Below, in pieces: positions 44,057 through 54,869 of a stretch of DNA of 64,000 nt. Made by a program: the position numbers and the translations under genes. Origin of the DNA: Laccaria trichodermophora. Its lineage: Eukaryota > Basidiomycota > Agaricomycetes > Agaricales > Hydnangiaceae. Under the pieces are notes generated by a model that did no database searches, was not told where the DNA came from, and worked only from the letters and a program-made list of their open reading frames with translations. How positions within the stretch are numbered: position 1 is the stretch's first letter; every line of letters starts with the position of its first letter. Where the stretch lies: positions 744,001 through 808,000 of the forward strand of contig JACTVC010000012.1 in assembly GCA_018417955.1 (NCBI GenBank), given 5' to 3'.

Positions 44057-47000
44057 TCAAGCACGCTTTGCAGATGAGGAGGCAGAGGCACCCTTAATGG
44101 CACGGAAAAATGCTTCAGTATCCTTAGTGACCTGAGGAGTTGGTTTTAAAGTTGAAGAGCTGGATGTGGAGTTAACGAATCGAGGATCAACCTTGGAGGA
44201 TTTCAGAGCGCCACGATGGTTGTTGTAGAAGCTGGCCTTGGGAAGAGTCACAAAGCTGACCTTTCTCTTTTTTGAAGGCGGGGAAGACACGCGGGATGAT
44301 GGACCTTGAAGATCATGAGTATTTTCTTCTCCCTCTTCCTCAACATGTGGCCTTTTCCCCACTGTTCTCCTCCCATCCCCTTGAATCTTGCAGAATTGGT
44401 TGATCCACTGTTGCGAGTCCTTCACAAAAACCATCGCCTTGCCGTTTAAACTGGAGACAAGGGGGATTTCACCATACTGGGCACTAGTCTCTGATATTTG
44501 AAGCAATTCTATTGAAATCATGATCATGATGGGCCATTAAATTATGAACAGGACTTACTTTGATCCCAAGGAGTGATCTTCATCTTCCCCAAGTCCAACA
44601 AATTGGCAAGCAACGCCCATTGCTTGTGAGACAACTTGCCTGATACAAAATTCAGGCCCAAGGGAGTGTTGACCTGGTTCAAAGGCCACCCAGTGAGTGC
44701 GACTTTCTCCATCTCTGCGTAGTTTGCGAATGTCGTCAATGGCATCATAGTTCTTGTACTCTTCGGGTGCGGAACGGCCTCGTCTAGATGTAAATAAGTA
44801 AATTGTGACAATAGTTCATGTCTGCAACATACGCCATTTGCTCCTAAATATCTGCTTGAAGTCTTTCTGGCTTTCCTTTGAGGGTGTGAACCTTTCGGAA
44901 GGCGAACTGGTGCCTGAAGTCTTTCTCCTGCTCTTGCCTGGAACAGGTGCCTCTTTGCTTCTTTCGCGGCTGTCGTCAACCTGTAAATCTTGCCTTAATT
45001 CCTGTTGATATCGTGCAGATCTATCATGTCAAGTTAATAGAACAAACGTGAAAAGAGTTCAACGCATGACCCACCGAACAGTTGTGGCGAAGACATCAGT
45101 CCACTTCCTAATAGGATAATTTTCGCGTTCAAAGACGTCCTTTAAAAAGGATGAGTTGATGAAAAGGCCGTCCTTTTGATGCACAGATGGCTTGTCTCCT
45201 GAATAGACAATAAAGCCTGCGATGTCGAATTCGGGGTCAGTGCGCCGAATGATGTTTAGCTAGAAGAACACAATATGAAAACCTTTATGTGAATAAACAA
45301 AAAGAATTACTTACCAAACACTCAATCATCGCACGCCAGCATTCAAAGCGAACCTCTGGTGCGACGATAGACGATCCGCCGTCCACAATTTCGTCTTGAA
45401 GCTGCTCGTAAATGTCTTGCATGCGTTCTTCCCTTTCCTCATTGGTGGTAGTGCCCTGCATGTAGTCGGTATAACACTTGTCCATGAACTTTGCCTTTTC
45501 TTCCTTGGTCACTGCCCAGAATGCTATTAGAACTATGTTTGTCAATTGGAAAAAAGTGCCACTTACTTCCCTGCATGTCATCCTTGCAAGTCCAGCTAAT
45601 ATACGATCGGAACTTGTTCGCCCTGTTGGGTCCTCGTTTCTCCTTCAAAAGAAGGTCTGCACACTCCAAGACGAAGTCCGACCGCCATCCAAATTGCGTG
45701 CCCAACTCAGCTGCCATCTGGCAGACATACTCGCCAAACAACGAGTAGCACGATTGCTCGAAATTGGTGACCTTTTTCGTCGACAAGGCCTCAAGAACCG
45801 CATTCTCCACCGGCAATGTCATACCCAGCTCGGCAAGGAATTCTGCCGCCGAAGTTACAGGTGGGGTCGAAGATGCGGAAGATCCAGCACGAGAACTGCG
45901 CGCGACTGAGGCCAAACACGGGATTGGGCTACTCTCCTTCATTTCTTCCTCCTCCATTTCAGCATCTTCATCCTCCGTATCGGTGACTTTTTCCCCTCGT
46001 TCCTTTCGCCTGGTGCGACCTCGCATCAACTCCTGCCGAGCAAGTTCCCAATCTGAGCCACTTATGTCGCTTTCAGGGACTCCCTGCGAAACCAAGATCT
46101 GGCGGTGTTGAGCTCTCTCATCAGTGATCTTCTCCCAATTCAGGGCGTCGATGTGGTCATAAGGTTCCCAAGGTGCAGTGTACCCCTTAGGAATGGGGAC
46201 ATACTCCTCCAAATCCTCCAAAAAGACCTGGATCAAGCGATCCGCGGCATCCTGCTCCCCACGTTGGGGCAAAGACCCTTGATAGTGGTGGTGGCCACCA
46301 TCCCAAGGCTGGGTGAACCGATATGTGACCGCCTCCAAGCAGAGAAGCAATCGCATGTTGTTCTTATCATCCCATGAAAGGTCGTCCTCCAGGGAGAGGA
46401 TCTCGAAAGGGTCCTCTCCAGAGTTGTGAGTCTTGTTGAGTGCCATCGCCGCCTCGATGATGTATGAGTTAACGTGCAGCTCGTCTTCTTCCCTCAAAAT
46501 GTTGAGGGCGTCCACGTAGTTCTCAGGCAAGTGAGGGGCTGTAAAGCCCTGCGGGATTGGGAGCCACTCCTTGGTGTCGTCGTCCAAGTATTTAGTGAAC
46601 CAGTCGGCTGCAGTCTGACAGCCTTCTGTCATCTTGTGGCCATGGTAGTACTGGGTGGTCTTGTCGGCGTAGCTGAAGCAATACGCTGTGTGTTTTGACT
46701 TGCATGCCTCTCGCATTTCCTGGACCTCGTCATAGTCGAGGTCGTGGATCGTCAATGACCTTGGATGGAAGTCTTGGTCCCTGATGCCAGTGAGAACCCA
46801 TCCATCTGAAGGCAAGTCATTGACGTCAAAGCTTGAGAAGCTATTGGCATCCTCCGGCCAGTCAGGCAGGGTGATATCCTCATCATCAGAACGGGTGGAG
46901 GTTAAGTCGGATAGCGTGTGGTCGCTGTTGTCCACACTAAAAATAAAAGACGCATGAGTTTCAACATGTGTTTGAACACAGTAAGTTGACGAACTTAGTG

Positions 47001-47097
47001 GCGATGGCAGCGGGGGCTGTAGGTTGAGCAGACGAGGATTTACAGGTAGACCCGTACGTTCTGAGCACAGGAGCTGGTTTGGACTTGTGTGGAACAT
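44057..47097 (-). CDS. Multi-exon gene of unknown function with an internal duplication
   Basis: Main exon 47097 to about 45567. Further exons follow at about 45510-45310 (EEKAKFMDKCYTDYM), about 45260-45080 (IIRRTDPEFDIAGFIVYSGDK), about 45020-44830, 44790-44570 (YAEMEKVALTGWPLNQVNTP) and 44510-44057. The main exon holds two related segments: ADWFTKYL...EWLPIPQGFTAP...YVDALN and ADRLIQVFL...EYVPIPKGYTAP...HIDALN. An acidic stretch (DTEDEDAEMEEEEMKE) and a lysine-rich C-terminus (PSKKRKVSF) suggest a nuclear protein. An upstream exon MLLD...ISSTRLESVA (about 47202-47127) may belong to it; two copies of that exon lie beyond the palindrome. I recognise no domain. Confidence 0.65.
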
Positions 47098-47409
47098 GCC
47101 TGGGCCTGCAGAGTGCAGTTGTCAGAAAGGAGAAATGAAAGCAAAAGCAACCGACTCAAGTCTGGTTGAAGAAATTACCGCTGGCGTAAAGTCAAGCAGC
47201 ATGCGAGCGACCTAAGTCAGCTCGAGGGACGAAGGCCACACCCTCCATTAGTGGCTACCATTTAAATCATATAAAATAGGCAACTGTCAGCACAGTCATT
47301 TATTTGCAGCCAAGGTTTTTTATGATATGAAATGCCTAGGCAAACTTATGAAATCATTTCAATTTCATTTTCCTAGCCTATGTCATTTATCCCAGCTCCA
47401 TGTCAATCA

Positions 47410-48180
47410 TTCAAACCTTGATTTCATTTCCATTTCATTGCTTGCCTGGTGCTGTATTTCATTGCTTCCTGGTGCGATGTTTTAGCCATTTTATTCCTAC
47501 CCAGCCCAATATTTCATTGCTTGCCTTGTGATGTATTTCATTGCTTCCTGGTGCGATGTTTTAACCATTTCATTCCTACCCAGCCCTATATTTCATTGCT
47601 TGCCTGGTGCCATATTTCATTGCTTCCTGGTGCGATGTTTTAGCCATTTCATTCCTACCCAGCCCAATATTTCATTGCTTGCCTGGTGCCATATTTCATT
47701 CCTTCCTGGTGCGATGTTTTAGCCATTTCATTCCTACCCAGCCCAATATTTCATTGCTTGCCTTGTGATGTATTTCATTCCTTCCTGGTGCAATGTTTTA
47801 ACCATTTCATTCCTACCCAGCCCTATATTTCATTGCTTGCCTGGTGCCATATTTCATTGCTTCCTGGTGCGATGTTTTAGCCATTTCATTCCTACCCAGC
47901 CCAATATTTCATTTACCCAGCCCTATATTTCATTAATTTCCTGGTGCTATATTTCATTGCTCTCCTAGTGCGATGTTTTAATGATTTCATTTCTTCCTGG
48001 CCTCATATTTCATTGCCTGCTTACCTTGATGTTTTAGCCATTTCATTTCTACCTAATCCCATATTTCATTACTTGCCTTGGGCTATATTTCATTGCTTTC
48101 CTGGTGCGATGTTTTAGTCATTTCATTTTTTTGTCAGGGATATTTCATTTCTTGCCTTGGGATATTTCACATCCATTTCA
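47410..48180 (+). repeat. 79-bp tandem repeat in left palindrome arm
   Basis: Units with CCTGGTGCGATGTTTTAGCC, ATTTCATTCCTACCCAGCCC and ATATTTCATTGCTTGCC. The inverted counterpart is about 50970-51560, with fewer units. Confidence 0.85.
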
Positions 48181-48838
48181 TTCCTTGCCTGGGGCAATTT
48201 CATACCTACCCTACTGCATTTATCATTGCCTCCTCACTGTTTCCCACAGTCTGCCCACTGTTTTCAGGGTCCAAGAGCACACTTCTAAATATGGAAATGT
48301 GCGCTTTTCTGAATGAAAAATAGCAATAAAATAGGGAAAATATATGGGATGGTAGTACTCAAATTTGCAAGATTTGTATTTGTTAGGGTCCATTGGGGCA
48401 TGATATTGGTCACATGACCAATTACCAAAAATGGTCAAAAATGAAAGTTGTAGCCCTACACTGTAGCTTCCTGAATCTGTTCAAATTATGTTTTGAAGTG
48501 CTCCCCTTGTGGATATATGAGGTAATGGAATCCCAAAAGTGTTGTGTTTTTTTTTGTTTTTTGCATTTTTCTCCATGAAAACAAAACCAAACAATATGAT
48601 TTCAGTATATTTGGAAAGCTAAAAGAAAGGGCTACAGTTATTGTATCGTGGGAAAAATGACCAAAAAAGGAAGGTGCATGCCCCAGAAAAGGAATTGTCA
48701 GATATAGACAACCAAGTTTACTGATAGACTACAAAAAAGTCACACTCAGACTACAAGGTTTACTGATAGACTACAAAAGTTGGACTTAGACTACCAAGTT
48801 TACTGATAGACTACAAAAGTCACACTTAGACTACAAAG

Positions 48839-48850
48839 TTAGGGTTAGGG
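48839..48850 (+). repeat. Telomere-like TTAGGG dimer
   Basis: TTAGGGTTAGGG in the left arm, mirrored by CCCTAACCCTAA at 50318-50329. Only two units, so not a telomere. Confidence 0.6.
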
Positions 48851-48954
48851 CTAAAAGGTTATCCAATAGCCCATCCATCACATACATGGCACATATTATG
48901 CAAAAAAAAAGAGAGCATCATGAGAGCCATTATAAAAGGTTGTCCTGTCCAATT

Positions 48955-49225
48955 TCATCATTAGAAAAGTTTGTAGTGTCCACTTTTGACTACAAAAGTT
49001 TGTAGTGTCCGCTTTTTTATTGGAAAAGTTTGTAGTGTCTGCTTTTTCATTGAAAAAGTGTGTAGTGTCTGCTTTTTTAGACTACAAAAGTTTGTAGTGT
49101 GTGCTTTTTTATTGGAAAAGTTTGGAAAAGTGTGTAGTGTCTACTTTTTCATTGAAAAAGTCTGTAGTGTCCGCTTTTTCAGACTACAAAAGTTTGTAGT
49201 GTCTGCTTTTTGAGACTACAAAAGT
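48955..49225 (+). repeat. About 40-bp minisatellite in left palindrome arm
   Basis: Units of AAAAGTTTGTAGTGTC and GCTTTTT(CA/AT)TTG. Mirrored at about 49942-50212. Confidence 0.85.
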
Positions 49226-51862
49226 GTTTAGTTGGCATGTAAATGATGGTGTCCTTCGCCCTGTTTATGTTATGGGGATGAGATTGAAGGATTGACATGA
49301 TCTTACATATTGCCAATGCTGCAGCATTACATTTTGACATCATGCACAAGTTGTCTTTCACATTAGGAAAGGCTATTCCAAACCTTTCATATTGGTACCT
49401 ACAATCCTATGTCAAAACATAATTATAAATTTATGTGGGGATATCGCTGGAGTATTGCCACGACTCTGTCAAGCCAGAGGAGGCCATTCATATTGATATC
49501 TACTGTTTTGTCTCAATACATGGTCAACTTACAACATGATCTAACTTGAGGACAGCTCCAAGGATGAATTAGCTTATCATTCTATAGCACTCAAAGACCT
49601 GATATCCAAGTTGACTGACTATGTTTGGGACAGGCCAGTAGCTATCAATGTGAAAGCAGGCATGATGTAAAAAAGTGATAATGTGGCAATAACAATATGA
49701 AAAATCATGGCAATCCTTCAGCCATATCCCCACATGAATGTATAATTATGTTTGACATAGGATTGTAGGTACCAATATGAAAGGTTTGGAATAGCCTTTC
49801 CTAATGTGAAAGACAACTTGTGCATGATGTCAAAATGTAATGCTGCAGCATTGGCAATATGTAAGATCATGTCAATCCTTCAATCTCATCCCCATAACAT
49901 AAACAGGGCGAAGGACACCATCATTTACATGCCAACTAAACACTTTTGTAGTCTCAAAAAGCAGACACTACAAACTTTTGTAGTCTGAAAAAGCGGACAC
50001 TACAGACTTTTTCAATGAAAAAGTAGACACTACACACTTTTCCAAACTTTTCCAATAAAAAAGCACACACTACAAACTTTTGTAGTCTAAAAAAGCAGAC
50101 ACTACACACTTTTTCAATGAAAAAGCAGACACTACAAACTTTTCCAATAAAAAAGCGGACACTACAAACTTTTGTAGTCAAAAGTGGACACTACAAACTT
50201 TTCTAATGATGAAATTGGACAGGACAACCTTTTATAATGGCTCTCATGATGCTCTCTTTTTTTTTTGCATAATATGTGCCATGTATGTGATGGATGGGCT
50301 ATTGGATAACCTTTTAGCCCTAACCCTAACTTTGTAGTCTAAGTGTGACTTTTGTAGTCTATCAGTAAACTTGGTAGTCTAAGTCCAACTTTTGTAGTCT
50401 ATCAGTAAACCTTGTAGTCTGAGTGTGACTTTTTTGTAGTCTATCAGTAAACTTGGTTGTCTATATCTGACAATTCCTTTTCTGGGGCATGCACCTTCCT
50501 TTTTTGGTCATTTTTCCCACGATACAATAACTGTAGCCCTTTCTTTTAGCTTTCCAAATATACTGAAATCATATTGTTTGGTTTTGTTTTCATGGAGAAA
50601 AATGCAAAAAACAAAAAAAAACACAACACTTTTGGGATTCCATTACCTCATATATCCACAAGGGGAGCACTTCAAAACATAATTTGAACAGATTCAGGAA
50701 GCTACAGTGTAGGGCTACAACTTTCATTTTTGACCATTTTTGGTAATTGGTCATGTGACCAATATCATGCCCCAATGGACCCTAACAAATACAAATCTTG
50801 CAAATTTGAGTACTACCATCCCATATATTTTCCCTATTTTATTGCTATTTTTCATTCAGAAAAGCGCACATTTCCATATTTAGAAGTGTGCTCTTGGACC
50901 CTGAAAACAGTGGGCAGACTGTGGGAAACAGTGAGGAGGCAATGATAAATGCAGTAGGGTAGGTATGAAATTGCCCCAGGCAAGGAATGAAATGGATGTG
51001 AAATATCCCAAGGCAAGAAATGAAATATCCCTGACAAAAAAATGAAATGACTAAAACATCGCACCAGGAAAGCAATGAAATATAGCCCAAGGCAAGTAAT
51101 GAAATATGGGATTAGGTAGAAATGAAATGGCTAAAACATCAAGGTAAGCAGGCAATGAAATATGAGGCCAGGAAGAAATGAAATCATTAAAACATCGCAC
51201 TAGGAGAGCAATGAAATATAGCACCAGGAAATTAATGAAATATAGGGCTGGGTAGAAATGAAATGACTAAAACATCGCACTAGGAAGCAATGAAATATGG
51301 CACCAGGCAAGCAATGAAATATTGGGCTGGGTAGGAATGAAATGGCTAAAACATCGCACCAGGAAGCAATGAAATACATCACAAGGCAAGCAATGAAATA
51401 TTGGGCTGGGTAGGAATGAAATGGCTAAAACATCGCACCAGGAAGCAATGAAATACATCACAAGGCAAGCAATGAAATATTGGGCTGGGTAGGAATAAAA
51501 TGGCTAAAACATCGCACCAGGAAGCAATGAAATACAGCACTAGGCAAGCAATGAAATGGAAATGAAATCAAGGTTTGAATGATTGACATGGAGCTGGGAT
51601 AAATGACATAGGCTAGGAAAATGAAATTGAAATGATTTCATAAGTTTGCCTAGGCATTTCATATCATAAAAAACCTTGGCTGCAAATAAATGACTGTGCT
51701 GACAGTTGCCTATTTTATATGATTTAAATGGTAGGTACCACTCCACCCTTGGGGTCGCATGGCAAACCAGAACAACACAAGCGGCAAATGGCACTCCACC
51801 CAAACCAGCACCAAAGAAAAGAAGAAGAAAAAAAGAACAGAAGCTGAAAGAAGAACCAAACC

Positions 51863-52051
51863 TTACCCTTTGGAGTGAACAGCATTTGCTGGGACATCAG
51901 CAGGCTTTGGTCGAACAGGCGCTTCATTGGGAACAATCCTATTGGCAAATGAGTAAGTAATTGTGGGACTGCAAGCAGTGAACAGAGAACGTGCGGCAAC
52001 CGACTCAAGTCTGGTTGAAGGAAATGCTGCTGACACCAAGTCAAGCAGCAT
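51863..52051 (-). pseudogene. Duplicated exon MLLD...STRLESVA, copy A
   Basis: Minus-strand frame MLLDLVSAAFPSTRLESVAARS, 62 codons, related to the putative upstream exon at about 47202 and to copy B. Probably a stray exon copy next to the palindrome. Confidence 0.5.
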
Positions 52052-52112
52052 GCAAGCGACCTAAGTCAGCTCGATTTGGAGGGTATGAATGTGGAGGGAA
52101 TGAACAATGAAC

Positions 52113-52295
52113 TTACTTTGAAGCCTGCACCCGAGCTTCATCGGCAGCCTTTGGACGAGCAGCTGCTTCATTGGCTACATTCCTATTGGGCAAATGAGTC
52201 AGCAATTGTGGACCGCAACAGGTGAGCACGGAGCATGCGGCAACCGACTCAAGTCTGGTTGAAGAAATTGCTGCTGACTTCAAGTCAAGCAGCAT
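52113..52295 (-). pseudogene. Duplicated exon MLLD...STRLESVA, copy B
   Basis: Minus-strand frame MLLDLKSAAISSTRLESVAAC, 60 codons. Together with copy A it forms a direct duplication with a spacing of 244 bp. Confidence 0.5.
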
Positions 52296-52351
52296 GTGAG
52301 CGACCTAAGCCAGCTCGATGTGGAGGGAATGCAAGGGATTGAACAAATAAC

Positions 52352-52901
52352 TCACCTCGAAGGCTGCACCCTAGCTTGGATGTGCACACCATCGAAGACC
52401 TGAGCATTCGAAGGGCGCCGTTGTCCCTCTACAGCAGCAGAAGGGCAGTGCTGTCCCTCTTTGGCAGCAGCAACAGTCTTCTTCTTGGGAGGCCCAGACT
52501 TGACTTGGACTTTTCCCACTTCTTGGGTGGCAGCGTCGTTGGTAAGGGCATGGATAAGCCGTCTTCTTCTTGGGCAGCCCATACTTAACTTGGGTTTGCC
52601 CATCTTCTTGATTGCTGGTGTCATTGGCCTGAGTGAAAGGTGTGACTGGCTTGGCAACTTGAAAGTCAGGAGTGGAAGAAGCATCAATGGAAGCACGCCG
52701 TGCCCGTTTAGGTGTGGTGGTGCACAATCCTCGGTATGTGTGATGACCAGTGACATGCTGTGACAGAGCGTCACAGGCCCAATTTCTTGAGACATTGACC
52801 TTGTACTCTCTACAACACCAATTCAATATATTTTTTGCAATGGGTTTGACTGAATTAAGTGAATGAATCCATTCAGATAGTTTTCCATGTGGCAATTGCA
52901 T
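52352..52901 (-). pseudogene. Frameshifted coding fragment with MQLPHGKLSEWIHSL start
   Basis: Minus-strand reading MQLPHGKLSEWIHSL...NWACDALSQHVTGHHTY. It then splits into two frames that each contain a Q-V-K-x-G-x-PKKKT block (QVKYGLPKKKT and QVKSGPPKKKT), consistent with an indel in a duplicated segment. The first 60 residues are preserved at 57054-57240 in the opposite arm of an inverted repeat. The family is not recognised. Confidence 0.4.
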
Positions 52902-53279
52902 TTATTGCTCCAAAAATGCGAAATCATTCTGTTTTCCCTGCCAAATCAGGCAGTCTGAAGAGATTGGAATATAACTTTTCAACAACAGCACGTATGAACA
53001 TGATTTGCAGGCGGATTTTACTTAAAATTTAAATTCCAATCGATCTACGGGTCCAGAAATTTTATTTGTGGCCCCTGTGCCGAGATACCCTTGAAAATCA
53101 GTACTTTAACATGGTTAAAGGCTAGTAATTAAAATTTTGAACCTGTAGGATTGGGGCCACATAGTAATCGATGATTTTGTCTCTGCAAACCTAAGCCCAA
53201 ATCCTATCCATTGTGAAGCTCTATAGCTCGAGAGGCAACCTTGGGCTAATAGGTCCTGCATAGCCACCAAAGTAAAATA
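52716..53279. repeat. Inverted repeat arm (left)
   Basis: About 564 bp, the inverse of 56676-57239 at high identity. The arm continues after the inserted 1174-bp repeat as 54454-54570. Confidence 0.9.
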
Positions 53280-54453
53280 CTTGTGGGTGTGGGCCAGTGC
53301 TGTGCATGGCATGTATGAGTCCTTCCTGTGGACTCTAAATTTAATTGTAGGAAATTGATCATGTGACCACCCTCCTGACATCCCATCAGCTGCAATGTCA
53401 TGTAATCACTTTATGATTTTCTGAGTTTTGTTCTATATTTGCAAATGGACCCTGAGCCCTGAGCCTAGCCATCAATAGCAGCAATGTGTACTAATCTTAT
53501 TTTTTCTGTTTTTTGATTTTTTATAGCAATTTTTTCCAATTTTATAACTATTTCTCTCTTTATGGTAAAATATTCCCACAGTCCTGTTTGCATATATCTC
53601 AGAAAAGAAGATGGTTAGTTATATTTTGTAACCTATAATAGCATGCTCTATATATTTGTGATGAATTTCCTTTTTTGGGTTAAAATTCCCACGGTGGCAG
53701 AAACACAGCCTCTTACTTAGCTCCATTAACAAAAATTGTAGCCCCTTTCCTTACCTTTACAAATATATATAAATAATGTCATGCAGACCATTCCTCATTG
53801 AGAAAAACACAAAATACTGAAAAAATTGGACACTTTTTGGAAATTGTCATGCATTTTTGACCAATATCTCAAAGAGCAAGAAGGCTGGTCTGATGATATA
53901 GTCATATTGCATAATATAATAATATTTTTACATAGTTGTCTTAATTTTCCATATTTAAATATGGACCCTGAACACTGGACACAGCCCCTCATACATCATG
54001 GCAACAGAAAAAGTATCATTTTTATTTTTTTACTCATTTTTTTCTGATTTGCTAGCCATTTTTCTTACTTTGTTTTATATTTAGATGTGGACCCTGAACC
54101 CTGAACACAGCCCCTTCAACACCATGGCAACAGAGAAGATCCCTCTTGATTTTTGGGTATTTTTTTCATGATTTTCTGGCAACTTTTAGTTGGTTTCTAT
54201 ATTTAGATATTGACCCTGAACCCTGAACACAGCCTCCCCAACTTAGTAAGCAATGTTCTGATTTTTTACATAATTTTTGCCATTTTTCTTTCCATTTTTC
54301 CTGATCTTATGGCTGCTTTTCTCTTTAAGGGAAAAGGTTCCCGCGGTGATGAAAGGTAAATCAATGAATCAATCAATGAATGAATGAAAATTTTGCCTAA
54401 GTCCTCAGTTGATAAAGAATGAGTCTTACTCGTAAACTTGTAAGGACTCATAA
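53280..54453 (+). mobile_element. 1174-bp Helitron-like repeat, intact copy
   Basis: Starts CTTGTGGGTG and ends ATGAGTC...GACTCAT hairpin plus AA. The opposite inverted-repeat arm retains the uninterrupted sequence at 56675/56676, and joining the flanks reproduces it exactly with no duplication (A on the left, T on the right). AT-rich and non-coding; contains several ACCCTGAACCCTGA motifs. Confidence 0.85.
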
Positions 54454-54570
54454 TACTGCATATTCTTATACATTTGAATAGAGAATGTCTATACAATTCT
54501 GGTGCACTTTTCCTCTTGTAAATCGGTGGAGAAATGACTGAGCTACATCGTTTACAAGTTTGAGCTATTG
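54454..54570. repeat. Inverted repeat arm (left, continued)
   Basis: Inverse of about 56565-56675, which includes the right end of the Ty3 LTR region. It shows that LTR end and flank were duplicated in inverted orientation. Confidence 0.8.
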
Positions 54571-54869
54571 TAATCCTGGTCGGCTTACTTACTGTGCCAC
54601 AACTTAGGGGATCAGGACCCAACACCATATATAGAGCCAAGTGGCTGAACAATTAATTGTTCAGTTATCCACCTTTTGGTGTAACAGCTATGTGTTGGTT
54701 CTCTGGCCCTCTTACATTAACTGAACAATTAACTGCTTGCAGCAGGTTGGTGGTTCAATTCGAGTGGATGGCAAAATTACATTGCCAGCAGATTGGATTG
54801 CTAACCCTAGCGAATGCAAGTGGGCAGGGTGCAATTCCCTGGGGTGGCATATACTTCCTGATCTAGAAA
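54571..54869. other. Spacer before the Ty3 fragment
   Basis: Contains the palindrome TGAACAATTAATTGTTCA at about 54646 and a weak tRNA B-box-like GGTTCAATTCG at about 54752. Not enough for a tRNA or SINE call. Confidence 0.4.

Larger units (their letters stand above)
47256..51733. repeat. Giant imperfect palindrome, arms over 2 kb
   Basis: Left arm 47256 to about 49461 and right arm about 49705-51733 are inverted copies; paired coordinates sum to 99167-99168 over the inner 1.5 kb of each arm. The spacer is about 245 bp. The left arm is about 180 bp longer because it has more 79-bp tandem units. Ends are TACCATTTAAAT and its inverse. No convincing target duplication and no gene; ORFs on opposite strands are mirror images. 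Confidence 0.95.

Noticed and set aside
48955..49225. CRISPR-like short repeats with variable spacers
   Set aside because: The intervening sequence is itself repeated and the array is mirrored in the palindrome; it is a minisatellite.
54750..54765. tRNA B-box-like GGTTCAATTCG suggesting a SINE
   Set aside because: No matching A box at proper spacing and no repeat copies seen.
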